Positions 32,135-39,332 of a stretch of 39,332 bases of DNA are shown here, one piece after another. The stretch's first letter is position 1; every line of letters begins with the position of its first letter. This DNA comes from Chitinophaga eiseniae (lineage in GTDB: Bacteria; Bacteroidota; Bacteroidia; Chitinophagales; Chitinophagaceae): the NCBI RefSeq assembly GCF_900167135.1, contig NZ_FUWZ01000012.1:1-39332 (forward strand), read 5' to 3'. Both the position numbers and the translations under genes were made by a program. Under the pieces are notes generated by a model, which saw nothing but the letters and a program-made list of their open reading frames with translations, made no database searches and was not told the origin of the DNA.

Positions 32135-34087
32135 ATGACCACACGCACTTTTTTAAAAAGGATAGTGATAACGCTGCTTATCCTTTCAGGTACTGTGTCA
32201 GCTGCACCGGCACAGGAAAAATCCGCTTCTTTCCGTTGGGCATCCTGCCCGGATTGCCCCTTTCCCGATATGGATACGGCCTTTCTCCGCCAGGAAAACA
32301 TTCTATTCGGATACCTGACGGTGCCCGAAAACAGAAGCAAACCCGACAGTCGTAAAATCCGTATAGCCGTTCAGGTGTTCAGGGCAAGAAAGCCCGAGGC
32401 CGGTAGGCCGCCGATGATCATCCTGCACGGCGGTCCGGGGGGAAGAGCGGTGGGAATATTCTCACCGGAGTATGACAGCATCCGGCAGGAAAGCGACATT
32501 ATACTCATGGACCAACGCGGCTCGGGATTTTCCGGGCCGGATTTTGCGCCGGAGATGAACCAGGAAATACTGGAGATCCTCGCTAAAGATCTGAAGCCCG
32601 AAGAGGAAACAAAGGAGCGTCTCGCGCTGGCTGCCAAAGTGAGAGATTCGCTGCTGGCCAGGGGAGTAGACCTGACGGCCTATAACAGCCGTGAAATGGC
32701 GGCAGATATACACGATCTCTGCCAGCTGCTGGGGTATACTTCCTGGAACCTCTGGGGCACTTCCTACGGCACCCGGGTGGCGCTCACGATGATGAAGGAA
32801 TACCCCGAAGGAATCCGGAGCGTTATCCTGGCATCCCCGCTTCCTCCCAATGCGCGTTACTTCGAAAATGTAACCCCGAATTTTAAACGGTCCCTCGACC
32901 TGTTATGCGATAAGTGCAAGGCCGATCCGAACTGTAACCGGTCCTATCCCAATCTTCGGGAGGACTTCACCGCTGCGATCAATGGCCTTGAACGGCAACC
33001 GGTAATAATACCTATGGACGATCCGCATAAGTATCCCGGCGGCCGCTTTGTGATCAACGCGCAGGATATGCTGCTGGCCATCCAGCAGGCGCTGTACAGC
33101 CGCGATAATTATCCGCTGATACCTATTATCATTGAACAGGTGAAAAACAGGAACGTACCGGCATTGAAGCGGTTCGTGGAAAATATGTCCAATGGTATCT
33201 TCCGCCTTCAGTACGGAGCGTATTATTCGGTTATCTGCCAGGAATGTATGCCGTTTAACAGTCTGCAGGCTTTTGAAGACGCCTCCGCCAAATCCTGGCA
33301 GGGCGTTACTTTTTACAAAGATGAGTTCAGCATCTGCAAATTATGGAACGCAGGCCCCTTCCGGGCGGAAGATACCGCAGCTGTCCATAGTGATATCCCG
33401 GTACTCATTCTTTCCGGTGAAATGGACCCTATTGCTGCGGTAGCAGGGGCGGAGCTGGCGCATCGTTCCCTGCCCCGTTCTTTTTTGTATGTGCTGGAAG
33501 GAACAGGCCACTTTGTAGTCAACGAAACGACTACACGCCTGATCAACCGCTTTCTGGCCAATCCGGAGCAGGCGCCGGACGGGCAGCATGTCATAACACA
33601 GCCGGGAATCCCCTTTGTGACAAATGTACATATCAGCGATGGGGTGGTGGCGTTTGCTCCGAGGCTGCCGCTGCAGCGGCAGAACTGGTTGTATACTGCA
33701 TGGCTGGTGTTGCTGATCGTACTGCCGGGCGTTTCTTTATGGCTGGCTACCCGCGCTTACCGCCGGTACAAACATGCCGGCAAAAGCCGTCTGACTTTTT
33801 ACTTAATGTTGCTGAATGTATTGCTTGGACTGGTTTTCCTGGTAGCTATTATAACGGCGATTGTGAGTACCTCCAGGGCCAATTTCAGAATATTGGGCTT
33901 CGGGCTGCCGGAACAATATGCCATCGCATTGATGCTGCCTTACGCTATGCTGGCGATATGCTTCGTGTTGGCTTTACTGTGGCTGTCCGGCCGGAAAAAA
34001 TACCGGACAGATAAATGGTACCTTTCGTACTTGTTGCTCCAGGCGCCATTTATCTGCTTTGTGGTTTATTTTGGACTGTTTTATTAA
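32135..34087 (+). CDS. Membrane-anchored alpha/beta hydrolase, S33 peptidase family
   Basis: A 650-aa exported hydrolase. The start at 32135 gives a signal peptide (about 1-27, ending APAQ). The catalytic part resembles prolyl/tripeptidyl aminopeptidases: HGGPGG (98-103), DQRGSGFS (126-133), nucleophile Ser near 210 in WGTSYGTRV, Asp near 431 in LSGEMDP and His near 459 in GTGHFV. Paired Cys (CPDCPFP; CDKCKADPNC) point to disulfides in the periplasm. After residue 520 or so, four hydrophobic helices anchor it in the membrane, which is unusual for S33 enzymes. It follows the NusG-like gene by 16 bases. By analogy with ClbP, a periplasmic peptidase with membrane helices that matures colibactin, it may trim an exported NRPS product. 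This is inference, as ClbP is from another family (S12). Confidence 0.88.
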   Translation: MTTRTFLKRIVITLLILSGTVSAAPAQEKSASFRWASCPDCPFPDMDTAFLRQENILFGYLTVPENRSKPDSRKIRIAVQVFRARKPEAGRPPMIILHGGPGGRAVGIFSPEYDSIRQESDIILMDQRGSGFSGPDFAPEMNQEILEILAKDLKPEEETKERLALAAKVRDSLLARGVDLTAYNSREMAADIHDLCQLLGYTSWNLWGTSYGTRVALTMMKEYPEGIRSVILASPLPPNARYFENVTPNFKRSLDLLCDKCKADPNCNRSYPNLREDFTAAINGLERQPVIIPMDDPHKYPGGRFVINAQDMLLAIQQALYSRDNYPLIPIIIEQVKNRNVPALKRFVENMSNGIFRLQYGAYYSVICQECMPFNSLQAFEDASAKSWQGVTFYKDEFSICKLWNAGPFRAEDTAAVHSDIPVLILSGEMDPIAAVAGAELAHRSLPRSFLYVLEGTGHFVVNETTTRLINRFLANPEQAPDGQHVITQPGIPFVTNVHISDGVVAFAPRLPLQRQNWLYTAWLVLLIVLPGVSLWLATRAYRRYKHAGKSRLTFYLMLLNVLLGLVFLVAIITAIVSTSRANFRILGFGLPEQYAIALMLPYAMLAICFVLALLWLSGRKKYRTDKWYLSYLLLQAPFICFVVYFGLFY

Positions 34088-34096
34088 GGAGCGCAC

Positions 34097-35719
34097 CTAT
34101 ACCTGTTGTTCCTGTATTCTTCCGTTTTCCATTTTAATGACGCGTTGCGCAATATGCAGATAACGGTCGTCATGTGTAATAAGGATCACTGTTTTCCGCT
34201 GTTTACTTAACTCCGGAATAATGTTATGATAAAAGAAGTGTTTGAAATCCGGGTCCTGGTTGGCTGCCCATTCATCGAAGATGTAGATGGGCTTATCGCG
34301 TACAAGGGCGCTGACCAGGGCCACTCTTTTCTTTTGTCCTTCTGAAAGATCGATCGTGTCGAACTGGTTTTGGCTGAAGTTGACCTTTTCCACGAGCCCT
34401 ACCTTGCGGATGAGCTGCTGCACATTTGCTGTCACTGTTTGATCCACGCCGTGAATATGTTCGAAGAGATGGTTGTCTGTGAAAATCACACCAAACATAT
34501 TACGGTACATCTGCAGATTATGGTAGTCAATCAGCTGGTTGTCGCGCATAATACTACCGCCCGACTGCGGATACAACCCTGTCAGTACTTTTATCAGGGT
34601 TGATTTCCCCGAACCATTACCCCCGTGTATAAAAATTAGATCGCCGGCTTTGATATCAAGATTGATAGGCCCGAGCGAAAACTCATCATTGTGAAGGGTT
34701 TTGTAGGTATACGTCAGGTCCCGGATACGGATCTCTGTAAAGCTGTTTTCCGCCTGTTGACTGTCATGTGCCGCGGATGCTTCTTCCTGCAACGTTTTCA
34801 TAGCCTCTTCCAGTCGCTCAAGCGTGGACCTTATCCGTGAAAACTGTGGGATAAGCGGCAGAAGAGATTGCAGAGGGCCCAGTATATAAATCAGCATGAT
34901 CACGAACTGAGCGTTGTTTTCCGTGATCGTTACCTTCAGCAGCGGAAACAGGTAAAGGATACAACCCATGGTGATGAAAAAGATCGACTGGCCGAGTAGG
35001 GAAAACCTGGATTGGAAGACGTTGTTGCTGATCGTAGCGGAAGAAACTTCCTCCATGCGGGGTTTGATCTGGGTATCGTACAGTCCCTTGTCCACCTGGC
35101 TGTCTATCTTGATTTCTTTCATGCCATCCAGCATCTGCTGCACATATCCCAGGAAAGTATTTTGCAACTCCATCAGGTGTTTGATGCGGCGGATGTTCTG
35201 TTTTTGTTTTGCCAGCGCCACCAGGAAAGAAAATGCGATAATGGTGATGGTCAGCAGGAAACCTTTTATGCTGATGATCAGCAGGTAAAGCAGTACGCCG
35301 GTGATCACGATAACAGAGGTGATCACACCCGAAGCAAGTGTGGCTATCTGCCCTATGGTGGCGGTATCCGCCGATATCAGCACAAACAGGCGGGTGCTTC
35401 CCAGTTTCTCAAAACTCTGCAGGCTGCTTTTTCTGATCCGGTCGATCAGTTCTTTCCGGCTTTGCAGTATCAGCGTTTCGGCAGACCGGATCAGGAGGGC
35501 CTGGTAACTGTATTGTAAAAGAAAATAGAGCAGCAGCGATAAAACGTATCCGGCGGCAAGTAAAGGCGACGGCATCTTCTCATCGATGCCATATTTAATG
35601 GTTTCGTTGATGATGGAAATCAGGGCTGTATTAGCCAGCCCTGTAGCGATACCGAAGATAAAAATACGGATGCCGAATAGTTTACGTGCGTTGGACAAAA
35701 AATGGAGCAGATATTTCAT
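34097..35719 (-). CDS. Cyclic-peptide-type ABC exporter (fused membrane and ATPase domains)
   Basis: A 540-aa half-transporter. The N-terminal part (about 1-305) has six membrane helices. The ATPase part has Walker A GGNGSGKST, signature LSEGQKKRVAL, Walker B PIYIFDEWAANQD and H-loop ITHDD. The WAANQD form after Walker B and the overall length match the SyrD/PvdE group that exports nonribosomal peptides and siderophore precursors. It is the third gene of the minus-strand operon, 18 bases after the FAD oxidoreductase, and its stop is 9 bases from the convergent peptidase. It is probably the exporter for the NRPS product of the adjacent divergent synthetase. Confidence 0.93.
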   Translation of the reverse strand: MKYLLHFLSNARKLFGIRIFIFGIATGLANTALISIINETIKYGIDEKMPSPLLAAGYVLSLLLYFLLQYSYQALLIRSAETLILQSRKELIDRIRKSSLQSFEKLGSTRLFVLISADTATIGQIATLASGVITSVIVITGVLLYLLIISIKGFLLTITIIAFSFLVALAKQKQNIRRIKHLMELQNTFLGYVQQMLDGMKEIKIDSQVDKGLYDTQIKPRMEEVSSATISNNVFQSRFSLLGQSIFFITMGCILYLFPLLKVTITENNAQFVIMLIYILGPLQSLLPLIPQFSRIRSTLERLEEAMKTLQEEASAAHDSQQAENSFTEIRIRDLTYTYKTLHNDEFSLGPINLDIKAGDLIFIHGGNGSGKSTLIKVLTGLYPQSGGSIMRDNQLIDYHNLQMYRNMFGVIFTDNHLFEHIHGVDQTVTANVQQLIRKVGLVEKVNFSQNQFDTIDLSEGQKKRVALVSALVRDKPIYIFDEWAANQDPDFKHFFYHNIIPELSKQRKTVILITHDDRYLHIAQRVIKMENGRIQEQQV

Positions 35720-35737
35720 AATTGATGGCGATAGGAA

Positions 35738-37114
35738 TTAGTGAACATATTCGTAATTGGGAGTAAGGATCATAGCCGCCAGCTGTGCAGCGGCTGCCCT
35801 GATTTCCGGGACGGCCGTAATTTCCCACAAAGCGCCTTTAGCAGGTGGCCCTATGGTAAACAACTTGTCAGAGGGATTGCCGTGACAGTCAATAATGGCG
35901 CCGCCGGGCGTGCAGTCAATACCCAGCCGCAAGGCATCCGGCCGGATAATACCTCTCGAAAGCAGTTGGATGACCAGCGGGGATTTTGACCTGGTATAAT
36001 CAGACTGCGGTCCCATACAGTTGATGATAATATCGGTAGATACCTCCTGCAGCTGATGTGATCCCCTTTCGAGATACCGGACGGCTAACGCGCCATCTGC
36101 CTGTTGCCGGATAGATCGGATCCTGCCGGCCAGTATATGAAGTTGTTTCCGTTCCTGCAGTTCATGTATAACGGCAGCGCATACCGGCGGCATCCTGTGG
36201 CGGGCCACCCCCCATATATGCCGTACATGGGCCATGAATCTTTTTTTCTCACTTACCGGAAACCCGGTCCATATCTGTTGCATATAAGGGCGGACAGCAT
36301 CTATTACCGCCTGCCATGCAATACCGCGGGCTTGGGCTACTTTGATTTGCCTGTTCACTTTTGAAAATACTTCCAGCAGGGTGTTACCAGCCGGAAGCTC
36401 ATCTTTCGGCCATGCATACGCCGGTACCGCGGCATGAGCCATAGGGACGTAGCCATGGGTAGACAGTGCAGTGACCGGACCACTGTGTTGTTGCGCACGC
36501 AGTGACAGGACGGCGTCTACCATGGTGAGCCCTGTACCGATAATGAATACACGCTTGCCGGCTGGTACCTGTTGCAGTTCGGGCCTGTTCCATCCGGAAG
36601 CGAAATATCCCGGGTGTTCCAGGTAGCTGTTGTCCGGCAGCGGCAACGGCGCCGCCTCAAAGTTGCCCAGGGCCAGCACCAGTTTATCAAATGGGATATG
36701 CCGTCCGCAGGCTAACAGCACCTGCGTATGGCCGTCTACGATATCTACGGCTTCCCCCTGGATGTACCGGTACCGGTGTTGTTGGTCCGGCATGCCCAGT
36801 TGTTGCTGTAAGGTATCCTGTATATATCGTCTGTAAATATTTCTCGGAACAAACATCTCCTGGTGAAATGGCAGGTTAGCGGCAGCCAGCCACGCTATAA
36901 AGTGGTGGCTGTCTTCTGTGAAAGCGCTCATCTTCGCTGCAGGAACATTCAACAGATGCTGGTACTCCCGGGTAGAATAAGCCTGGCCCAGTTTCTCCGG
37001 TGGGTTAACATCGATGACGGTAATATCGGTAGCCGGACATTGACGATGACGAAGCAGATGGATAGCCAGCAAAATGCCGCTGAGTCCTCCGCCGATGATA
37101 ACAGTTTTATGCAT
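35738..37114 (-). CDS. FAD/NAD(P)-binding oxidoreductase (PF13454 type)
   Basis: A 458-aa flavoprotein; the ATG at 37114 puts the dinucleotide motif at the N-terminus (MHKTVIIGGGLSG), while the longer frame would run into the APS kinase gene. The family signature GQAYSTREYQHLLNVPAAKM is followed by SAFTEDSHHFIAWL. A second Rossmann motif, VFIIGTGLTMVDAV (about 200), suits NAD(P)H binding. Members are flavin monooxygenase-like oxidoreductases, several in peptide or siderophore pathways. It lies between APS kinase and the peptide exporter in one operon, so it may oxidise the NRPS building block or product. The exact reaction cannot be read from the sequence. Confidence 0.85.
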   Translation of the reverse strand: MHKTVIIGGGLSGILLAIHLLRHRQCPATDITVIDVNPPEKLGQAYSTREYQHLLNVPAAKMSAFTEDSHHFIAWLAAANLPFHQEMFVPRNIYRRYIQDTLQQQLGMPDQQHRYRYIQGEAVDIVDGHTQVLLACGRHIPFDKLVLALGNFEAAPLPLPDNSYLEHPGYFASGWNRPELQQVPAGKRVFIIGTGLTMVDAVLSLRAQQHSGPVTALSTHGYVPMAHAAVPAYAWPKDELPAGNTLLEVFSKVNRQIKVAQARGIAWQAVIDAVRPYMQQIWTGFPVSEKKRFMAHVRHIWGVARHRMPPVCAAVIHELQERKQLHILAGRIRSIRQQADGALAVRYLERGSHQLQEVSTDIIINCMGPQSDYTRSKSPLVIQLLSRGIIRPDALRLGIDCTPGGAIIDCHGNPSDKLFTIGPPAKGALWEITAVPEIRAAAAQLAAMILTPNYEYVH

Positions 37115-37170
37115 AAATAAGAGGTGGAACGGATGGTTAATAATATTTGAATCGCAGGGAGCCCCGTTTG

Positions 37171-37695
37171 TCAGATGATACCCATTCTGCATAGTGCGCG
37201 CAGAATTTTGTCAGTGGATTCATCTATGCTTTCACGGGCGGTGTCACAGGTTATTTCCGCATCCAGCGGTGCTTCATAAGGATCGCTGATGCCGGTGAAG
37301 TTGGTGATCTCACCTGACATCGCCCGCTGGTATAGACCTTTAACGTCTCTGCGGGCACATTCTTCAATAGGACAACTTACATGTACTTCTATAAAGTTGG
37401 CGATCTTATTTCTGACAGTGTTGCGTGCTTCGCGATAAGGAGAGATGGCAGATACGATCACCCCAACACCATGACGTGACAGCATTTCGGCGATAAAACC
37501 AATGCGGAGGATATTCTCACATCTGTCCTCTCTTGAAAAGGAAAGTCCTTTGGACAAATGTTGCCGGATGATGTCGCCATCCAGTTTTTCACACCGTATT
37601 TCCCTGGCGGTAAGGCTTTGATAGAGTTGTTCAGAGATGGTTGTTTTTCCAGAGCCGCTATAGCCCGTCAACCAGATAGTGAAACCTTTCTTCAT
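37171..37695 (-). CDS. cysC: Adenylylsulfate (APS) kinase
   Basis: A 174-aa cytosolic kinase that makes PAPS from APS and ATP. Walker A is GYSGSGKTT (11-19). The family segments KLDGDIIRQHLSKGLSFS, SAISPYREARNTVRNKI, RDVKGLYQRAMSGEI and FTGISDPYEAP are all present, so the enzyme looks intact. No ATP sulfurylase or PAPS reductase is beside it, so it is not in an assimilation operon. It is the first gene of an operon with the FAD oxidoreductase and peptide exporter, divergent from an NRPS. A likely role is PAPS supply for sulfation of the peptide, but no sulfotransferase lies inside the window; it may lie beyond the right end. Confidence 0.93.
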   Translation of the reverse strand: MKKGFTIWLTGYSGSGKTTISEQLYQSLTAREIRCEKLDGDIIRQHLSKGLSFSREDRCENILRIGFIAEMLSRHGVGVIVSAISPYREARNTVRNKIANFIEVHVSCPIEECARRDVKGLYQRAMSGEITNFTGISDPYEAPLDAEITCDTARESIDESTDKILRALCRMGII

Positions 37696-37898
37696 ATAAT
37701 GGTTTGGGTTAAAAAAAGGGGAATAGATACTTGAATCAGGAATTCACTAACGAAGGCGGGTAAACGAAATTCTTTTGTGAGAAGGAGGAAATTTCTTTGT
37801 CCGTTTAGTGTTGTAAATATAATGCTATTGTTGAGAATATATGTCAACATCATTCAAAAAAATATGATCGTCCACTAATTCATTAATCCTTGCATCAC
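37696..37898. promoter_or_regulatory. Divergent control region between APS kinase and NRPS
   Basis: 203 AT-rich bases separate the minus-strand operon from the plus-strand NRPS. A dyad TGTTGA (37829-37834) / TCAACA (37844-37849) could be an operator. TTTG boxes occur at 37774-37777 and 37796-37799, but no good TAnnTTTG stands at the 19-base distance. It should hold both promoters. Confidence 0.5.
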
Positions 37899-39332
37899 AT
37901 GCCTCATTTGTATGCGCTTACGCTGCCGCAGCAGGACGTGTATTACGATCAGCTGTTGCATAAGGGCAGCGCTATCTATAACATCGGAGCAAAGGTCGTG
38001 GTCAACGGACCGCTCGATCCTGAAATATTTGCCGCCGCTGCCGCACTGCTGGTAGCGCAGCACGACAGCCTGCGTGCCGTTATTGTCAATAATGAGGGAA
38101 CGCCTTTCATGCAAATAATGGAAACCGCCGTTCCATCCGTCGTATATCGGGATTTTTCTGCGGAAACGGACCCCCTGGCGACCGCTGAAACTTTTATTCA
38201 GCAACAGTTTGCACTGCCATTTGACCTGGAAAGCGGACAATTGCTGAACAACTATATGTTGTTAAAGACAGGCGATCAGCATTTCTATATTATCGGCAAG
38301 TACCATCACCTGGTTGCAGACGGTTGGAGCACCGCGTTGCTCTTTTCGCGGCTGGGCCGGCATTATAGTGCTGTACGGACCATGACGCCGCCTGATATGA
38401 GCGCTTTCTCCTACCTGGATTTTGCAGAAGACGACCGGACATACCTGGATAGCGGATCTTACCAGGAGGACTGGCATTACTGGCACACCAAACTTTCGCT
38501 GCTGGAACCGCCACGCCCTATGCAGCCTATTCGTGAGAGAAGCCGCTTTACGCTGGTAAGCGACAGGGCTGAACTATACCTGGAGAGAGCTTTGTACGAC
38601 AGGATCAGCCAGTTTTGTAAAAAGCATGGCGTGTCTGTTTTTCATTTCCTTATTGGTGTTGTATACGTTTGTTTTTCTCCGCTGGTGGAAGGCAGTACCG
38701 TGATGATGGGACTGCCGTTGCTGAACAGGAAAAATAAAAAGTTTAAAGAGACGGTCGGGCTGTTCGCTGGCGTGACGCCGCTTTTTTTCAACGGTTTCAC
38801 CGACAGGCCGTTCCATGTGCTGCTGAAAGATATCTACAATGAATTACGCGCTTCTTTCCGCCATCAGCGCCTTCCCCTGAGCCGGATGACCACGGATGCC
38901 GGATGGCATACGGGTACAGATCACCGGCCGCATCACCAGGTTTTCTTCTCCTATGAAAAACACGATTATGCTGTTTCCTTCGACGACCACCCGGCTACGG
39001 TACTGCCGCTGACACACCAGCTGGAACGCGCCTGCCTTGCGGTATACGTGCGGGAATTTGACAACATCCGCGATGTGAAGGTGGATTTCGATTACAATAT
39101 TACCTATTTCGATACCGCGCTGATACAAACATGCCTGGAGCGGTTTCAGACCCTTATTCCGGAACTGCTGGACAACCCTGGCCAGCCAATCGGGACCATC
39201 TCTTTGCTGGACGGCGCTTCGCGTGACCGTATCCTGCACCGCTTCAACGATACGGCGGTGGCTTATCCCCCCGGGCGGACGGTGATGGACTATTTTATGG
39301 ACCAATGTGTACGCACGCCGCAGCAGCCGGCG
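37899..39332 (+). CDS. NRPS, 5' end: N-terminal condensation domain and start of adenylation domain
   Basis: The first 478 codons of a nonribosomal peptide synthetase that continues beyond the window; the frame is open to the last base. Residues about 5-430 are a condensation domain with LPQQDVYYDQLLHKGSAIYN at the start and the active-site motif HHLVADG at 136-142. The adenylation domain begins near 455 (VMDYFMDQCVRTPQQPA). Having a condensation domain at the very N-terminus means the protein either accepts an acyl starter, as in lipopeptide synthetases, or receives a chain from another NRPS. The ATG follows the AT-rich divergent region. With the APS kinase, oxidoreductase, exporter, peptidase and NusG-like genes, it belongs to a second NRPS locus. 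Confidence 0.94.
   Translation, partial: MPHLYALTLPQQDVYYDQLLHKGSAIYNIGAKVVVNGPLDPEIFAAAAALLVAQHDSLRAVIVNNEGTPFMQIMETAVPSVVYRDFSAETDPLATAETFIQQQFALPFDLESGQLLNNYMLLKTGDQHFYIIGKYHHLVADGWSTALLFSRLGRHYSAVRTMTPPDMSAFSYLDFAEDDRTYLDSGSYQEDWHYWHTKLSLLEPPRPMQPIRERSRFTLVSDRAELYLERALYDRISQFCKKHGVSVFHFLIGVVYVCFSPLVEGSTVMMGLPLLNRKNKKFKETVGLFAGVTPLFFNGFTDRPFHVLLKDIYNELRASFRHQRLPLSRMTTDAGWHTGTDHRPHHQVFFSYEKHDYAVSFDDHPATVLPLTHQLERACLAVYVREFDNIRDVKVDFDYNITYFDTALIQTCLERFQTLIPELLDNPGQPIGTISLLDGASRDRILHRFNDTAVAYPPGRTVMDYFMDQCVRTPQQPA

Noticed and set aside
1..39332. CRISPR arrays, tRNA or rRNA genes, insertion sequences, prophage
   Set aside because: No regularly spaced direct repeats, cloverleaf sequences, transposase motifs or phage structural genes were seen on either strand. 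The tail-fibre-like gene at 15965 is a typical host surface protein.

Overview
The window looks like a Bacteroidota chromosome, most likely Chitinophaga or a close relative in the Chitinophagaceae. The evidence is a secreted GH19 chitinase with chitin-binding modules and a type IX secretion tail, many class I terpene synthases, lipoproteins, TAnnTTTG-type promoter elements, and mixed coding of about half GC. No tRNA, rRNA, CRISPR array, transposase or phage gene was seen.

Layout. (1) 1-7962, plus strand: the 3' part of a nonribosomal peptide synthetase (NRPS) operon. It has the end of one NRPS, a complete C-A-PCP module, a KS-(no AT)-carrier-reductase protein, and a small exported NUDIX-fold protein, closed by a strong terminator. 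(2) 8038-11206, minus strand: three class I terpene synthases in tandem. A fourth lies at 18309-19322. (3) 11519-18305: mostly household or unknown genes. They include a CPBP membrane protease, a beta-propeller protein, a GreA-like factor, small proteins including one of 46 aa, a DUF4242 protein, a lipidated RidA homologue, a frameshifted acetyltransferase remnant, a surface protein with a C-terminal coiled coil, and a SulP transporter. (4) 19584-25534: chitinase, a PAS-LuxR regulator, and a two-gene operon for a large exported protein and a lipoprotein of unknown role. (5) 25645-27348, minus strand: epoxide hydrolase plus an NTF2-like protein behind an operator-like repeat region. (6) 27662-30757: a Thr-rich 49-aa peptide followed by a NEW3-domain membrane protein, an ABC ATPase and an ABC-2 permease. 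(7) 30758-39332: a second NRPS locus. It has a long leader, a NusG-like specialised elongation factor, a membrane-anchored S33 peptidase, a divergent operon (APS kinase, FAD oxidoreductase, cyclic-peptide-type ABC exporter), and the start of a new NRPS that runs off the end.

How the parts fit. The first locus would build a peptide, may extend it by a ketide unit using a trans-acting acyltransferase, and release it at a reductase-type domain whose Tyr/Lys catalytic pair is not canonical. The second locus has the parts for an exported, possibly sulfated or oxidised and possibly peptidase-matured nonribosomal peptide. The terpene synthases have no prenyltransferase or P450 beside them, so their products are probably simple hydrocarbons or alcohols, or are modified by enzymes coded elsewhere.

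All calls come from reading the sequence and recalled family motifs. No database search was run.
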